Assembly: GCA_000499405.2 (NCBI GenBank)
Contig: HG738138.1
Location: 10,104,888 to 10,168,887, forward strand
Length of the DNA: 64,000 bases
Source of the DNA: Onchocerca volvulus
Lineage: Eukaryota > Nematoda > Chromadorea > Rhabditida > Onchocercidae
Reading direction: 5' to 3'
Numbering within the stretch: the first letter of the stretch is position 1; each line of letters starts with the position of its first letter. Shown piece after piece: positions 1 to 15,281 of the stretch. The notes beneath the pieces were generated by a model, which worked only from the letters and a program-made list of their open reading frames with translations, searched no databases and had not been told where the DNA came from. The translations under genes and the position numbers were made by a program.

Positions 1-370
1 ACAGAAAATAAGGATCAATAATTTTGCTGCTAAAGCACAAAATTGGCTAGGATTAAATGCTATGAGAACTAGGAAGTGTTGTTTCATTCTGCAAGTTTGT
101 GTTTCAAAGTTTAGATCGTTCAGAGTTATCATTACAAGTTTTCTAGTTTTGTAGAATTATTATGCCTTTATCATTAATTTCATTAACTCTTCAGAAAAAC
201 ACATTCTCAAATCTCATGATTTATATGTGACTCGCAAATTTATGTTTTACCATGCATTTTGCTCTTTTGTTTTTGTTGCTCGAAGTCAGAAGAAAGCTTC
301 TGATATTAAGCAGAGCAATTGTATACTTATTAAAAGAGTGTTGTAATGTCTATTTTTCTCTGACCAAGTT
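1..370. other. region upstream of lag-1
   Basis: No coding exon is supported here. The stretch is AT-rich. The reading frame of the first lag-1 exon is closed by a TAA at 344-346. A pyrimidine run followed by CCAAG at about 351-368 could be a splice or trans-splice acceptor just before the ATG at 371, so additional 5' exons of lag-1 beyond the left edge cannot be excluded. Confidence 0.4.
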
Positions 371-5014
<4,644 letters not shown>

Positions 5015-5608
5015 GCGTCCTGGATGATTCATTTGTTTTTTCTTTTGGTCTACACATTATTTACATAATGCTTTATTCTCCTGAATTCTATTGTGTATAC
5101 TGTTGTAAGAATTTGAAATTTAACGTAAGCATTATCGAAAGTATTAATGTTATGAGTCCAGATAATTGTCAGGTTTTTGACTTTACAGTTGTTTAGTATG
5201 TTAGTTGGTGTTGTGTTTCCACATTATAGACTTCTTTTCAATTATTTAATTGAGTTACTGTAATTGAACACATTGGTAAGTATAGTGTTTCATTGTACAG
5301 TGCTAAGAGCACTTTTTTTTTTTTTCCAGTTCCTTCATATTACGATGCGTTCCGACATTACTGCTGAATTTTATATCGTAAGTTTTTATACCACTGCAAT
5401 ATGCGACACAAGTATTATATTATTTATCCAATTTCTTTATTCCATTTTTTATCGAAGTAAAATGTTGAAGTGTGTGTGCCATACTGGGATTATTTCGGAG
5501 GATGTAAAGGAAGAAACCGTTGCCTTTTAATGGAAAATTTATTTGAAACAAATAATTCACTGCTGTCGCAGTAGATTCGAAGAAGTACAGATCTATGCAT
5601 ATGAAACA

Positions 5609-5614
5609 AATAAA
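5609..5614 (+). terminator. polyadenylation signal AATAAA for lag-1
   Basis: AATAAA lies about 600 bp after the lag-1 stop, inside the 700 bp that separate lag-1 from the convergent PAN-domain gene. No exon was found in this interval. Confidence 0.5.
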
Positions 5615-5683
5615 CTGATTACTACACGTTTTTTCTGAACTGGAAATGTTGAAGTTACATTTATTGACTAAATGTTACATTCG

Positions 5684-5689
5684 CTTTAT
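5684..5689 (-). terminator. polyadenylation signal for the PAN-domain gene
   Basis: TTTATT on the plus strand reads AATAAA on the minus strand, just beyond the TGA at 5711-5713. A second copy is at 5659-5664. The short distance (about 22 bp) is compatible with a very short 3' UTR. Confidence 0.45.
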
Positions 5690-5710
5690 TGAATTTGTAA
5701 GCATAATTCA

Positions 5711-7701
5711 TCAGTTACAATCGATGGGATTCTTGCAGTATTCACTGTGTCCGCTAGATACTTTCCGAATTCCATGAGGGCATTTCTTGCGTCCGTTCGA
5801 ATCCCGTACTGCTATACATCTTCCTTTCCGCTGCATCTTTGGAGCTAAATTCAATCCGAAGTTTGAAGTTAATATTAGCCCTGAATTAAACATAGCCAGA
5901 AATTTTTTTGAAGGCATGATATGAGCGAGATGAGGTCTCTTCATCTGTGGTCTAAGGGCCAGTTAGGATTGCTGGATATTGACACTGTTAGTTCTCCACG
6001 GGGTGTGGTCAATTAGTCGTACCTCGTGTCCGATTATTCCCCTGGGAAGAATGGGCTATGCAAAGTTGAGATTAGAAATGCATTCTAATTAGAGAGCAGA
6101 GTTACCTTGTTTACAAAGTTTTGTTTGTTGTGGACATTTCCGTATGTCCGTTTGCTCTTTACATTTCAGATATCGATGTTGCAGATTGGAATTACTGCAT
6201 AATGACCATCGTGTGTAATCGTCGTCAACTGGATCATCCTGTAGGGAACTGTGGGTTCGTCATTTTTAGAAAGTTTACCAGTAAGTGTTTCATCAAATAT
6301 TTCCAGTATAATGATTATAATATTTGAAAGCAAACCCGAAAAACATCGGACATTTCCTTCTTATTGCGGATTCGTGGAACTTCAAAATAAAACATTCGAA
6401 CTCCCTGGTCTTCAGCAACAAATACTTTTGGATGTGTTTCGCGATTTTCCGTATTTAACAAGCAATTCTACAATCGGAGTATTCATTCAGGGTAGATCTC
6501 ACTCTTGAATCTCTAATCTCTGAATAATGTCTTTACCTATTGAATAAATTATGGGTGCCAATATACACAATAAAAAGAAGGCTACACACCTGATCTTCAT
6601 CATTTGGGTACCACATTGCTGATCGGCACACAAATGAGAATTCCTGTTCAGCTTGTAAACAGGCGGTCATACATTCGATGAGCGATGGTGCATCGATTAC
6701 TTCCATAACATGACCAACAAGAATGTGATCTAGGACTGTTGGCCATAACTTTTCTGTCGCTTCTGCCAAACCTTTTGAGAAACAAAACTGAAATTGGCAA
6801 GATAAACAAAATTTGTTCCCAAATATCTTTATATATTAACTAATATTTATTCTGGTGCGATCTTTACACATTATACAATAATTTAGATAGATTATGTATT
6901 TAAATACTTTAAAATTTTTATGCATCTCGATATTCCCTATCATCAGTTCATAATTTTGATTTCTTTCTGATCTATTGCCCAGGAGAATTGCATTTTTTGA
7001 GTTTTTCATTCGCTCATTTAATTTAGAAGTAATAAGATTAAAAAATGATAAAAGCAACGATGGAATTGGATCATAATAAATCAAACAATAAAACGATGAA
7101 AATAACGAGTGTTATACGAACTTTTTCCAGATAAGTGCTATTTTCGTTGAAAATAAAGTCGTCGCTGTTTCTGTGAATAGCCCTTGAAACTGATAATTCA
7201 CATTTGTTATCCCTGCTGATTACCGATGAACTGCAACATATTATAAATTATGAATTGTATCAACATTTTATGAATTGTATCGTTGAAGCAGATAACGCAA
7301 GCTTTACATAGCTATATTCGTTCTGCTGACTATTTCAGCTATGAATAAAAAGTGATTATTTAAGCATCTTGCTTATATATGTTTTATTCTGGTCTAAAAA
7401 TATCCAAAATGGAATAAAATTTGTAGTATTTTTGAAGATTCTGAAAATACTTCAGTATATATCATTTGTCATGGATCGATTTTTAATTCAAGGATAAATA
7501 AAACTTTCGGACGTACCAACTGAGCGTTTCATCTCGGTCACATACTCTTGCACATTCTCTCAAACTTCCCCCTTCAACAAGTTGCGTATCAGTCGCTGAA
7601 TTGAGTCGTTCGTGGTTTAAAATCATTGCGTAACGTGTCTCATCTCCATTTCTGCAGAACTTTTCAGTGCTTACATCAACCGATTTTCTATGTACAGCCT
7701 G

Positions 7702-7734
<33 letters not shown>

Positions 7735-9402
7735 AAAAAGAATGCACTCCTAGCAATAAAACTACGGTAGCTTAAGTTTGTTCCAAATCTTCAGCTTCTT
7801 TCGTTCTTCTGCAATTCCAATCGATGCAACCTTTTTGCATTTAAGCATTCAAGCTTTCCCATTTCTCTTCACTTTTAAATTATCATAAAAATGAACAAAA
7901 ATCCATCTGATACTTTGTAGCTTGGAGTCGAATCTAATTCATATTCTATTCCGGCTATTTCCGTGCTTTGCGGAACGGCTTCGTAACTTGGTTCTTTTTT
8001 GCCCGCATCAACAATAGCTGAGTACCCAGTTGAATGAACAGCAGAAGTTGGATAACTTTTTTTTTTGCCCGCATCAGCGATAGCTGAGTCCTCAGTTGAA
8101 TGAACATAGGAAGATGAGCCAACTTGCAGATATCTGCAGTAATTAATAGATATTTTTTTTTTGTATATTATAATAATAAAAAGTAACGAGTTCGCTAGTT
8201 TCTGATAATTTGAACAGTGATTTAACTTTTGAAAACTAGCTATCGATTTCGGAAATGATCCAGAAATGCATCTAAAAGTGTCTTCATTCAAGTAAAGTGC
8301 AAAATTTGTAATTATTGGTATCAATAAATATACTAATTGATTAAGCAACATTGCGCCAGATAATGGTAAAGCAAAATTATATTAAAATATGTTTCAGCCA
8401 GATATGATCAGTAAAAGAAAGAAAAGGTATATGCACTCGAGATAATCTCTATCCATATATTCAGTAAGAAAATGAGGGGGTTTCGTGCCATTGACAGCGA
8501 ACAAATCGCAAATTTTCCACTGGTGGTCAAAAGTCAACGAACGACACATCCATTCTGAATTGGGATCCTAGGATAATAGCAAATTTATTACGCAGAAATG
8601 AAATGATTGAAATATTTTATTAAATTATCAAGTTTTTTATTAATATGAGATAGGAAATAAATAGATAGGAAATTGAATTTGTACCCCTTACAGTGAGAAT
8701 AATTCTTCCAGCTACTAAATTAAGATGATTTAACCGACTGTTACCTGAAACTGGAGGCAATTTTCAACACATTCTTCGCATGTAGAGCCAGTGGTGCGAT
8801 CAAACATTATTGCATTTGCAATAGCAGTTTGGGGCTCGAATCTCCAGTAATTTTGATCTAAAAGGAAGTAATTTCATATCATTTTACATTTTGATTGATT
8901 GAAAATTTCCATAAGAAGAAAATAAATTTTGATAGAAGCAAAGACAGAAAAGTCGGGGAGGAAAAATAGATTTATAACAGATTTTTCTTGAACAAAGGAA
9001 CGGATATGCATGCAATACCACTCCATTTAAAAGATACTCCTCGAAATCTTTAACCACTGCAGCTTTTTTAATTTTATTTGATACTGGTAAAAATATTTAA
9101 AAGAGTAAGCAAATAATGGATTGTCACTTCAGTTTTTTTGGAATAAACGTACCAAAGTTGCACTTCCCAGAACTTTTGGCAACTCGTCTTATCGGTGGTG
9201 GTGGAGGCCGATACCCAAGTGATGGTCCATCTCTTATTGGAATACGTGGTGGAGCTACAGGAACTGTCGGTTTTGCGTAGTTATCGTTTGATTCCCGTTC
9301 TCCATAGATTGTTTCTGATGCTTCATCGACAGCTGAGTCGCTTAAGCTTGAATACTGACCAGTAATTGATGGTAGCAAACACGCAAAAATAATGGCTAGC
9401 AT
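5711..9402 (-). CDS. secreted protein with three PAN/Apple domains and a thrombospondin-type C-terminus, 10 exons
   Basis: Exons in transcript order: 9402-9153, 8857-8745, 8567-8437, 8133-7914, 7698-7517, 7230-7122, 6787-6590, 6467-6336, 6238-6106 and 5844-5711; all phases agree, 533 aa. The chosen start gives a clean signal peptide (MLAIIFACLLPSITGQ); an ATG 63 bp upstream would bury it. A proline-rich linker (APPRIPIRDG, RPPPPPIRR) is followed by PAN domain 1 (about 80-165, with CEECVENCLQF and WMCRSLTFD), a linker holding two copies of a VHST.(D/Y)SAI(A/V)DAGKK unit, PAN 2 (about 250-335) and PAN 3 (about 336-430, CMTACLQAEQEFSFVCRSAMW). A WSLCSNSNLQHRYLKC stretch then resembles a TSP1 repeat. 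In nematodes PAN modules occur in apical matrix proteins such as NOAH and LET-653, but no ZP domain is seen here. The role (cuticle/apical matrix or adhesion) is inferred. The exon 3 donor (GTGCAT) is the weakest junction. Confidence 0.85.
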
Positions 9403-9510
9403 GATAGAATTTTCAGTGTGCGATGATTGCAAAAGTATTAGATTGATTGGATGCCCAACATTCACAGAGAAATAATGTTAAATAGGGTAATGGGGGCGGA
9501 ACAAAATGCA

Positions 9511-10192
9511 TCATGGATTAAATCCTTGGAAGATGGTTGATAGTTGAGTTCGGAAGATAACTGGATGACCCGGATCTTTTACTACAGCATCTTTTATTGC
9601 CCTGAATTCCATTAATGGATACCGACGAGCAAAACCCTCTCACACAGTATGGTGCAATACTTTTTCGATTACGTCCTCTAAATGGATATTTTTATCTATG
9701 AAGCAGTAAAACTTGTCACTACGGAGAAAGTGTTATCAAACATCATTGCTTTTTTTTGGATTCAATATAGTTATCAATCTTTATCAGCAGATTTTTTAGA
9801 CAGTCATCTTGAAAATCCGGAAATTTTTTAAGGAATTATTTTAGATTTGGAAGACATAAATTTTTTGAAAAGTATAAATATTATCCAAATTTTAACAAGG
9901 AAATTGGGAAGAAATTCCGAGTTGAAAGTAGCGGTTATGCATAAATAAAAAATACGATACAAACTCACGGTGAAAATCATTTCCATACAAAACCGACGAT
10001 GAACTTCCAACTTTCCTAGGTAACATTTGTTTTCAACTCTAAATATCCGTCACGGTAATGCCCGTAAATATATTCCATTCTACAAATACCAATAATCAAA
10101 ATCAATATTTCGAAACGAAAGATGGAATTACTCACAATTCCTGATAGTATGAGGTCTTCCAACAGTTCAAAGCATTCAATTTTCAGCGGACG
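9511..10192 (-). pseudogene. decayed or read-through minus-strand coding locus
   Basis: Three neighbouring stretches read like protein but are broken. Segment 1 (about 10192-10133) reads RPLKIECFELLEDLILSGI before a GTGAGT donor. Segment 2 (about 10087-9966) begins after a TTTGTAG acceptor and ends at a GTGAGT donor; it reads INGIYLRALP, then an in-frame TGA, then RIFRVENKCYLGKLEVHRR. Segment 3 (about 9721-9511) reads SDKFYCFIDKNIHLEDVIEK, LHHTV, a TGA at 9640-9642, EGFARRYPLMEFRAIKDAVV and a final IFRTQLSTIFQGFNP stop. Segments 2 and 3 join in phase only in a second frame that has two more stops. Preserved splice sites with several nonsense codons fit a recently decayed gene. Alternatives are assembly error or stop-codon read-through. 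The family is not recognised. Confidence 0.45.
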
Positions 10193-13100
10193 TCAAACCC
10201 AGTACATACAATTCTTCTAAGAAGTTAAAATAAATTGTTATCTTTTCTATTTTTGCCTAGTCTTCAGTCCCCCCCTACATCATTGTTTTAACGAAATGTG
10301 AATTTTTTTTTTGGAACTTTCCTCAGTATTAAAAAATCGGTTCCAGACTAATTCTATTCTCTTACTGATAGCGACTCATGAATATTACTGCATAACTTCT
10401 GAATCAAAAAATGCTTCTTAATATTTAACTCCATTTTTATTCAAATTAATTTTTATTCTTTTTAAAAAGGCACCATTATACAGTTAATAGCAACACCTTT
10501 AAACTGCATATATGAGTGCAAGAAATCAATACCACAAAAATAGATGACATTTGAAAACCTCAAAATAATTTAGTACATCAAATAATCACAAATAATACAC
10601 AAAATGATTATAGGAAAGTACTCTGTAAATTTAGCACTAAAAGAGAGATGTCACAAATAAAAATCAATGCCATGCAAACAGTACTACGCATTCAACATCA
10701 TCAGTTGATACATACATGAACTAAATTATGAAATAAATAAATACGTGCTATTAATCTTTTAAACTTCAACACATCTTCATCTCGGTATACTAAATAATTA
10801 ACAAACCGCATCCTAAGCTAAAACGTTGCTCGGAAAAATTTCAAATCTTCATCACAAGAGACTTCTTTCACTTCCATATTTTTCACTAAGACATTTAGTG
10901 ACCAGGAAAATGACATTTTTTTTCAGCTGATCAACATCAAACATCATCTTAAAATTATGAGAAATATCTATCGTGATCGTTTACAACAACCGATTACCAT
11001 ATAATCTTATGTCCTCTTGTGGTTCTGCATTAGTATTGAAAATTCTTCTTTGAATAAAATAGAAAATATCAGGAAGAATATCAAAAATAATCACTGTAAT
11101 TATGAGCGCATTGCCTAAAACAGATTTTTACATAAGTAACTTAAATCCTATTCTATATTTAATTATTCAATATAATATTTTTAAAAAAAAAAGACACTTT
11201 TATCATGAAAGGTTTATAAGATTATATTGAATGTAAACACACATATTTTACTTTCCTGACATTATATTGGATACAAACGTGAAATAACTAGCAGCAAATT
11301 TTCATTTATTTTTGTTAAAAGAACTGTTAACATATGTACTTTTATAATAACTCCGTTAAGAAACCTTTTCGAGGATCCTGAGAAGTTTTGATCGGGCAAA
11401 ATATGGTATTATCTGATAAATAAAATATACCCAGCACAAAACAAACAAGTAAGCGAAACTACGAAGTGCAAACGAATTCCGATAACTGCTGCCTGAAAGT
11501 GTTTCTGGAATGAAGTACATTCAGTAATATTTAATCCAAACTCAAGCAATAATTTATTGATCTACTGAGTGACGATGCCTTACTTAAAGTTTCACGAAAA
11601 TAGTTGTGGCAAACTTTAAAATTTCGAAATTGGTAATTTTTCAACGCAGTTAACAAAAATGAATAAATCCACTCTTGACGTTAACAGTCTATAAAAAGAT
11701 AGATGATATAAGAACTGAACTATAAAAGCTAAAATAAATCGAAAAATCAACATTGCTCCGAAAAATAATAAATAAAGTCAAAGAGCACTTACTTTATAAA
11801 ATATACCAAAGAATCCTTTCTTCTCACTAAGAAGCCATGAATTAATGCGGGGCACTCTTTTTAGATAAGCACAAGTGCAAATTAACAACAAGCCGACAAT
11901 CACAGCGCCATCAAACGAATATGCTATAAATACTTTGATTTTTTTTTTTTTTTTTTGATAATCGCAATGATCAGCTTTATCTACAGAACGACACTTTAAA
12001 TACAGAGAAGCGTCTTACGTATCAGCTTCAAAAATTTAGTTCCAATTATTTTTATTTAACAAAGCACATCTTTTGATGACAATACAACTTTATGTTGTAC
12101 ACATTGACAAATTAGCTTCCTCGATAAGATTTTTGCATATGTCAAGAAAATAAATATATTACCGTTCATAAAGACCAATAAGATGAGAATTTCACTTGTT
12201 CAAGAGCCTGAAATCTCAAGATTTACATTAAAAATTGCAATTACAATCAAGAAAAATATGACATTAACATACTTCGTAATGAACCAGTTTTGATGAAGAT
12301 ATATGTATTTCATATTCCAGGAATGCTCTTTGGTCTGGAATATCAGTAAGCAAAGTCAACTTTTCGCTCTAGTTCAACAATATCACTAGCAAAATGACTA
12401 CCACAGCAACAGTCTACAATAGCATAGGAAAAATAAGATAACTGATGTCAAAACAGCGATTAAACAAATATTTACGTCAAAGATTTACGAGCAAATCCCA
12501 AAGAGAATCTAACTAAATGCTGCAGATAAAAAAATAAGTTTTGGACAACCTCAACGGTAAAGCCGGCTGATTTGCTAAATCAGGGATATACGTCAGTCCT
12601 TGAACAATCTCGTCTGTTTTCGTCGCCCTTTCATTACACGCAACAAATATGCAAACCCCCCAACATTAACATCTGCAAGCTTTATTGATACTGCGGACCA
12701 AGAATCAAATTATACTTCCGACAACATTCCAGACAAACAAAAAGAATGATAGGGAGCACGACTCATGAAGAGTAACAGACAGGTGGGGTTAGCGAAATGG
12801 TGCTTGGGAAAGTTGAATTGTTATTTCAGGATGCCAACAAGACCTAGGAACTTCCGGAATTATCCGGAGATTATGCAATGTATGAATTAGAGGATGATTT
12901 ATTTTAGAGATGAAATAAATTCGAGTCCGCCAACTGACCACCCGACCATAATGAACCATTAATGGTACGTTCAACTTCATAGCGAATGGATTAAGTTTCC
13001 GGATTCATGCTCAGTTTAAATAAATCTTCTAAATAATTGCTACTGCCAAAATCTGAAATCCTTTCCCCATATTAGTGAGTTATTTGAGAGATTGGAAGAT

Positions 13101-13897
13101 TCAAAAAGCATGCTTAGTGAATGGCGAGTAGTGCTTTACGTTGCTGTCTATGAATATTTTCACTGTTCATAAAATTAAATGCTGAAAAATATGCTGGATT
13201 AATTTAATTAGATAATGCCAATCCAATCAGTTGAATTTCCATAACTTTGATGTTTCAAAAAAAAAAAAGAATTTTAATTACAAAACGACATCAGAAGCCA
13301 GCAATGCTATTTTTACTTTAAAAATAATTTTTATTTGATCATTTAGCATCATTCCGCGTAATTAGTTTTTGTTGAAACCATGTCGGATTGTTACGTATGG
13401 ACATGCATGAAAAACAGGGAAGAGCTGAAGTTTTAGGATCAGTAAGTAGTTTTGTTTAATTTGCTAATTGTTTCTGGTTATTTTGTTTTCTGAATATGAA
13501 GGTCACAAAGGAGCGAAAGCAGAAAAAATACCACACAGTTTCCATTGAAAGCAAAACAAATGTTCACAAACGGATACTGTCGTTCATTACATTAAGAAAT
13601 CTGGAAATGCTTTGATAATGCAGGAAAAGAATTTAGTAGCAATTGAATTTTGTTTCTCAGTGTATAAAGTTTACCAAGTTTTTTAACGTTGTTTATGCAA
13701 GTTAAATGTGAGATTCGTTTCGTAACGCATTGTTGTTAAAGCCCTCAGTTGTGCGTGTTTCTGGAAGATGTGCTGGTAAAAACTCGATTAGTTTTTGAAT
13801 TTAAGAGCTTAAAGCTATGGCAGAGTGTTTATGTTGTGGCAGTTGTTCATGTCAACATATCGAGAACTCGTATCTCTTCCCTTCCTCCATTCCACAT
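10193..13897. other. long AT-rich intergenic region
   Basis: No exon chain could be supported on either strand. The best open stretches are short and lack splice partners. A slightly GC-richer patch at about 12540-12990 stands out but shows no tRNA, rRNA or clear coding pattern. A T-run lies near 11938-11956. Confidence 0.4.
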
Positions 13898-14290
13898 TCA
13901 GAGTATATCTCCAACTTTTTCCTCTTCCTCAACTTTCAGTTTGTTCTCATTCCCTGCTGCTAACAAGTCGTCACTGGCAAGCCAGGGTGGTTTAGGTGAA
14001 TATGTTGTAAAGAATTTCCAACGTAATGCATATCCAATTGTTGTTATTGCTGCTACTGCTGTCTAGAACTGTTGAAGTTGTGAAGAGAATGGATAGATTG
14101 CTACTTTCTCGATCGACCTTTTCAGCCAGCTATTTTAAGGCTTCATCACTCAGGCATACATCTCGAGCTTTGTGCAGCTAACTCTAGGATGATCTTGTAA
14201 CCCTACCTCCCTATCACTCCTCCTTCCCTCTTCATGCTTTATTGCATTAGCCTTCAAAAATTCATTATCATTTCTTGGAAGCTCAGTCAT
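13898..14290 (-). CDS. small single-pass membrane protein, 2 exons, 82 aa
   Basis: Exon 1 is 14290-14207 and starts MTELPRNDNEFLKANAIKHE. It ends at a GAG|GTAGGG donor in phase 0. Exon 2 is 14062-13898, begins after TTCTAG and runs AVAAITTIGYALRWKFF, YSPKPPWLASDDLLAAG and KVEEEEKVGDIL stop. The layout is a charged N-terminus, one hydrophobic helix of about 12-15 residues next to basic residues, and an acidic tail. Such small proteins are often subunits of mitochondrial or ER membrane complexes (inference); no family was recognised. The gene sits about 1 kb upstream of the myosin gene on the other strand. A plus-strand open frame covers exon 2 but starts at GTG and lacks partners, so the minus strand is preferred. 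Confidence 0.55.
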
Positions 14291-15281
14291 TCTTAAACGC
14301 TTGGTTCAGGAAGATGGAAAGTTACCTTATTATCGCATCCCACATCACTACAGCTTCTCGTTGTTGGTTGTTAACATCATATGCAGTTGAATCTTTTTTT
14401 TTTTTTTTTTTTTTTTTGCATTAATTGCTATTAATTTAAGTTCTTTCCCTACAAAATTCGAATTCCTATCGTTCGTTACATTTAATCGTATCATATTTTA
14501 GAAGGAGATGAGTTTGCAGAATTGGTTGTGCTTTGAGGTAAAAGATTGTGAATAAGGCAATAAGGTGTTTTAGCTTCTGTTAAAATGACTTTGAGAAATC
14601 AAGATAGTTGCTGGCTAATTTTGTATACAAAACACTTAAATACTGAGTAGTTTTACAATTTACTGATCTGCAGGTAATTTTTTTCTTTGTGTAACTACGG
14701 ATGATGACTTTATGTTTATTCTATCTCTCATAATTGGATTTAAAATATTTGAGATTCACTCAAATTAATCTTCTTGATCTGCGTGAAATAAGCTTTAAGC
14801 TTTCCCAAATTCTGATGTTTCTCCCAGTTCTTAATGTAGGTAACTGGTACTATAATATGAATTGGAAAAAACATCAGAATTTCAAAATTTCGATTACATT
14901 CTGAGAAATAACGCTATGCTTGTTCTTCAACGCTCAAGTTTTTTCCAAATAGCATCAAAAAACTTTCCCCTAAACATTTCCTGAAGTCCTCACTATAAAA
15001 AATTGTTATGTCTGTATGAAACACGTTATGATTCGGGAAATTTTATAGATTTTATTTCTGTTCTCCGTAAAAAAAGTATTTTCAAATTTTATTTTTGCGT
15101 TCCCGTAAAGAAGCAATGTCTTGAATAATGTTTTAGTATAATTCTGATTTGTTAAGTTTTCTGAATCCACACTCCGATTTAGCATTCGATGTTTCATTTT
15201 TCCGCAAAAATAGAAAATTGAATAAAGCTTAAATTGATTGAAAGTTAAGCATTTATTTGAGGCAAACAAAATTCTTTCGAA
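14291..15281. other. upstream region of the myosin gene
   Basis: This holds the presumed promoter and 5' UTR of the myosin heavy chain gene and, near 14290, the 5' end of the small minus-strand gene. There is a T-run at about 14394-14417. No TATA box or muscle element can be assigned with confidence. A 23-residue coding-like segment on the minus strand (about 14398-14330, DSTAYDVNNQQREAVVMWDA) lies only 26 bp from the small gene and cannot be spliced to it. Confidence 0.35.

Noticed and set aside
5790..5815. GTTCGAATCCC, resembling a tRNA T-arm
   Set aside because: It lies in the last exon of the PAN gene in coding frame, and no acceptor, D-arm or anticodon arm surrounds it.
13749..14066. 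105-codon plus-strand frame
   Set aside because: It starts at GTG, is antisense to exon 2 of the small minus-strand gene and lacks an ATG or splice support.
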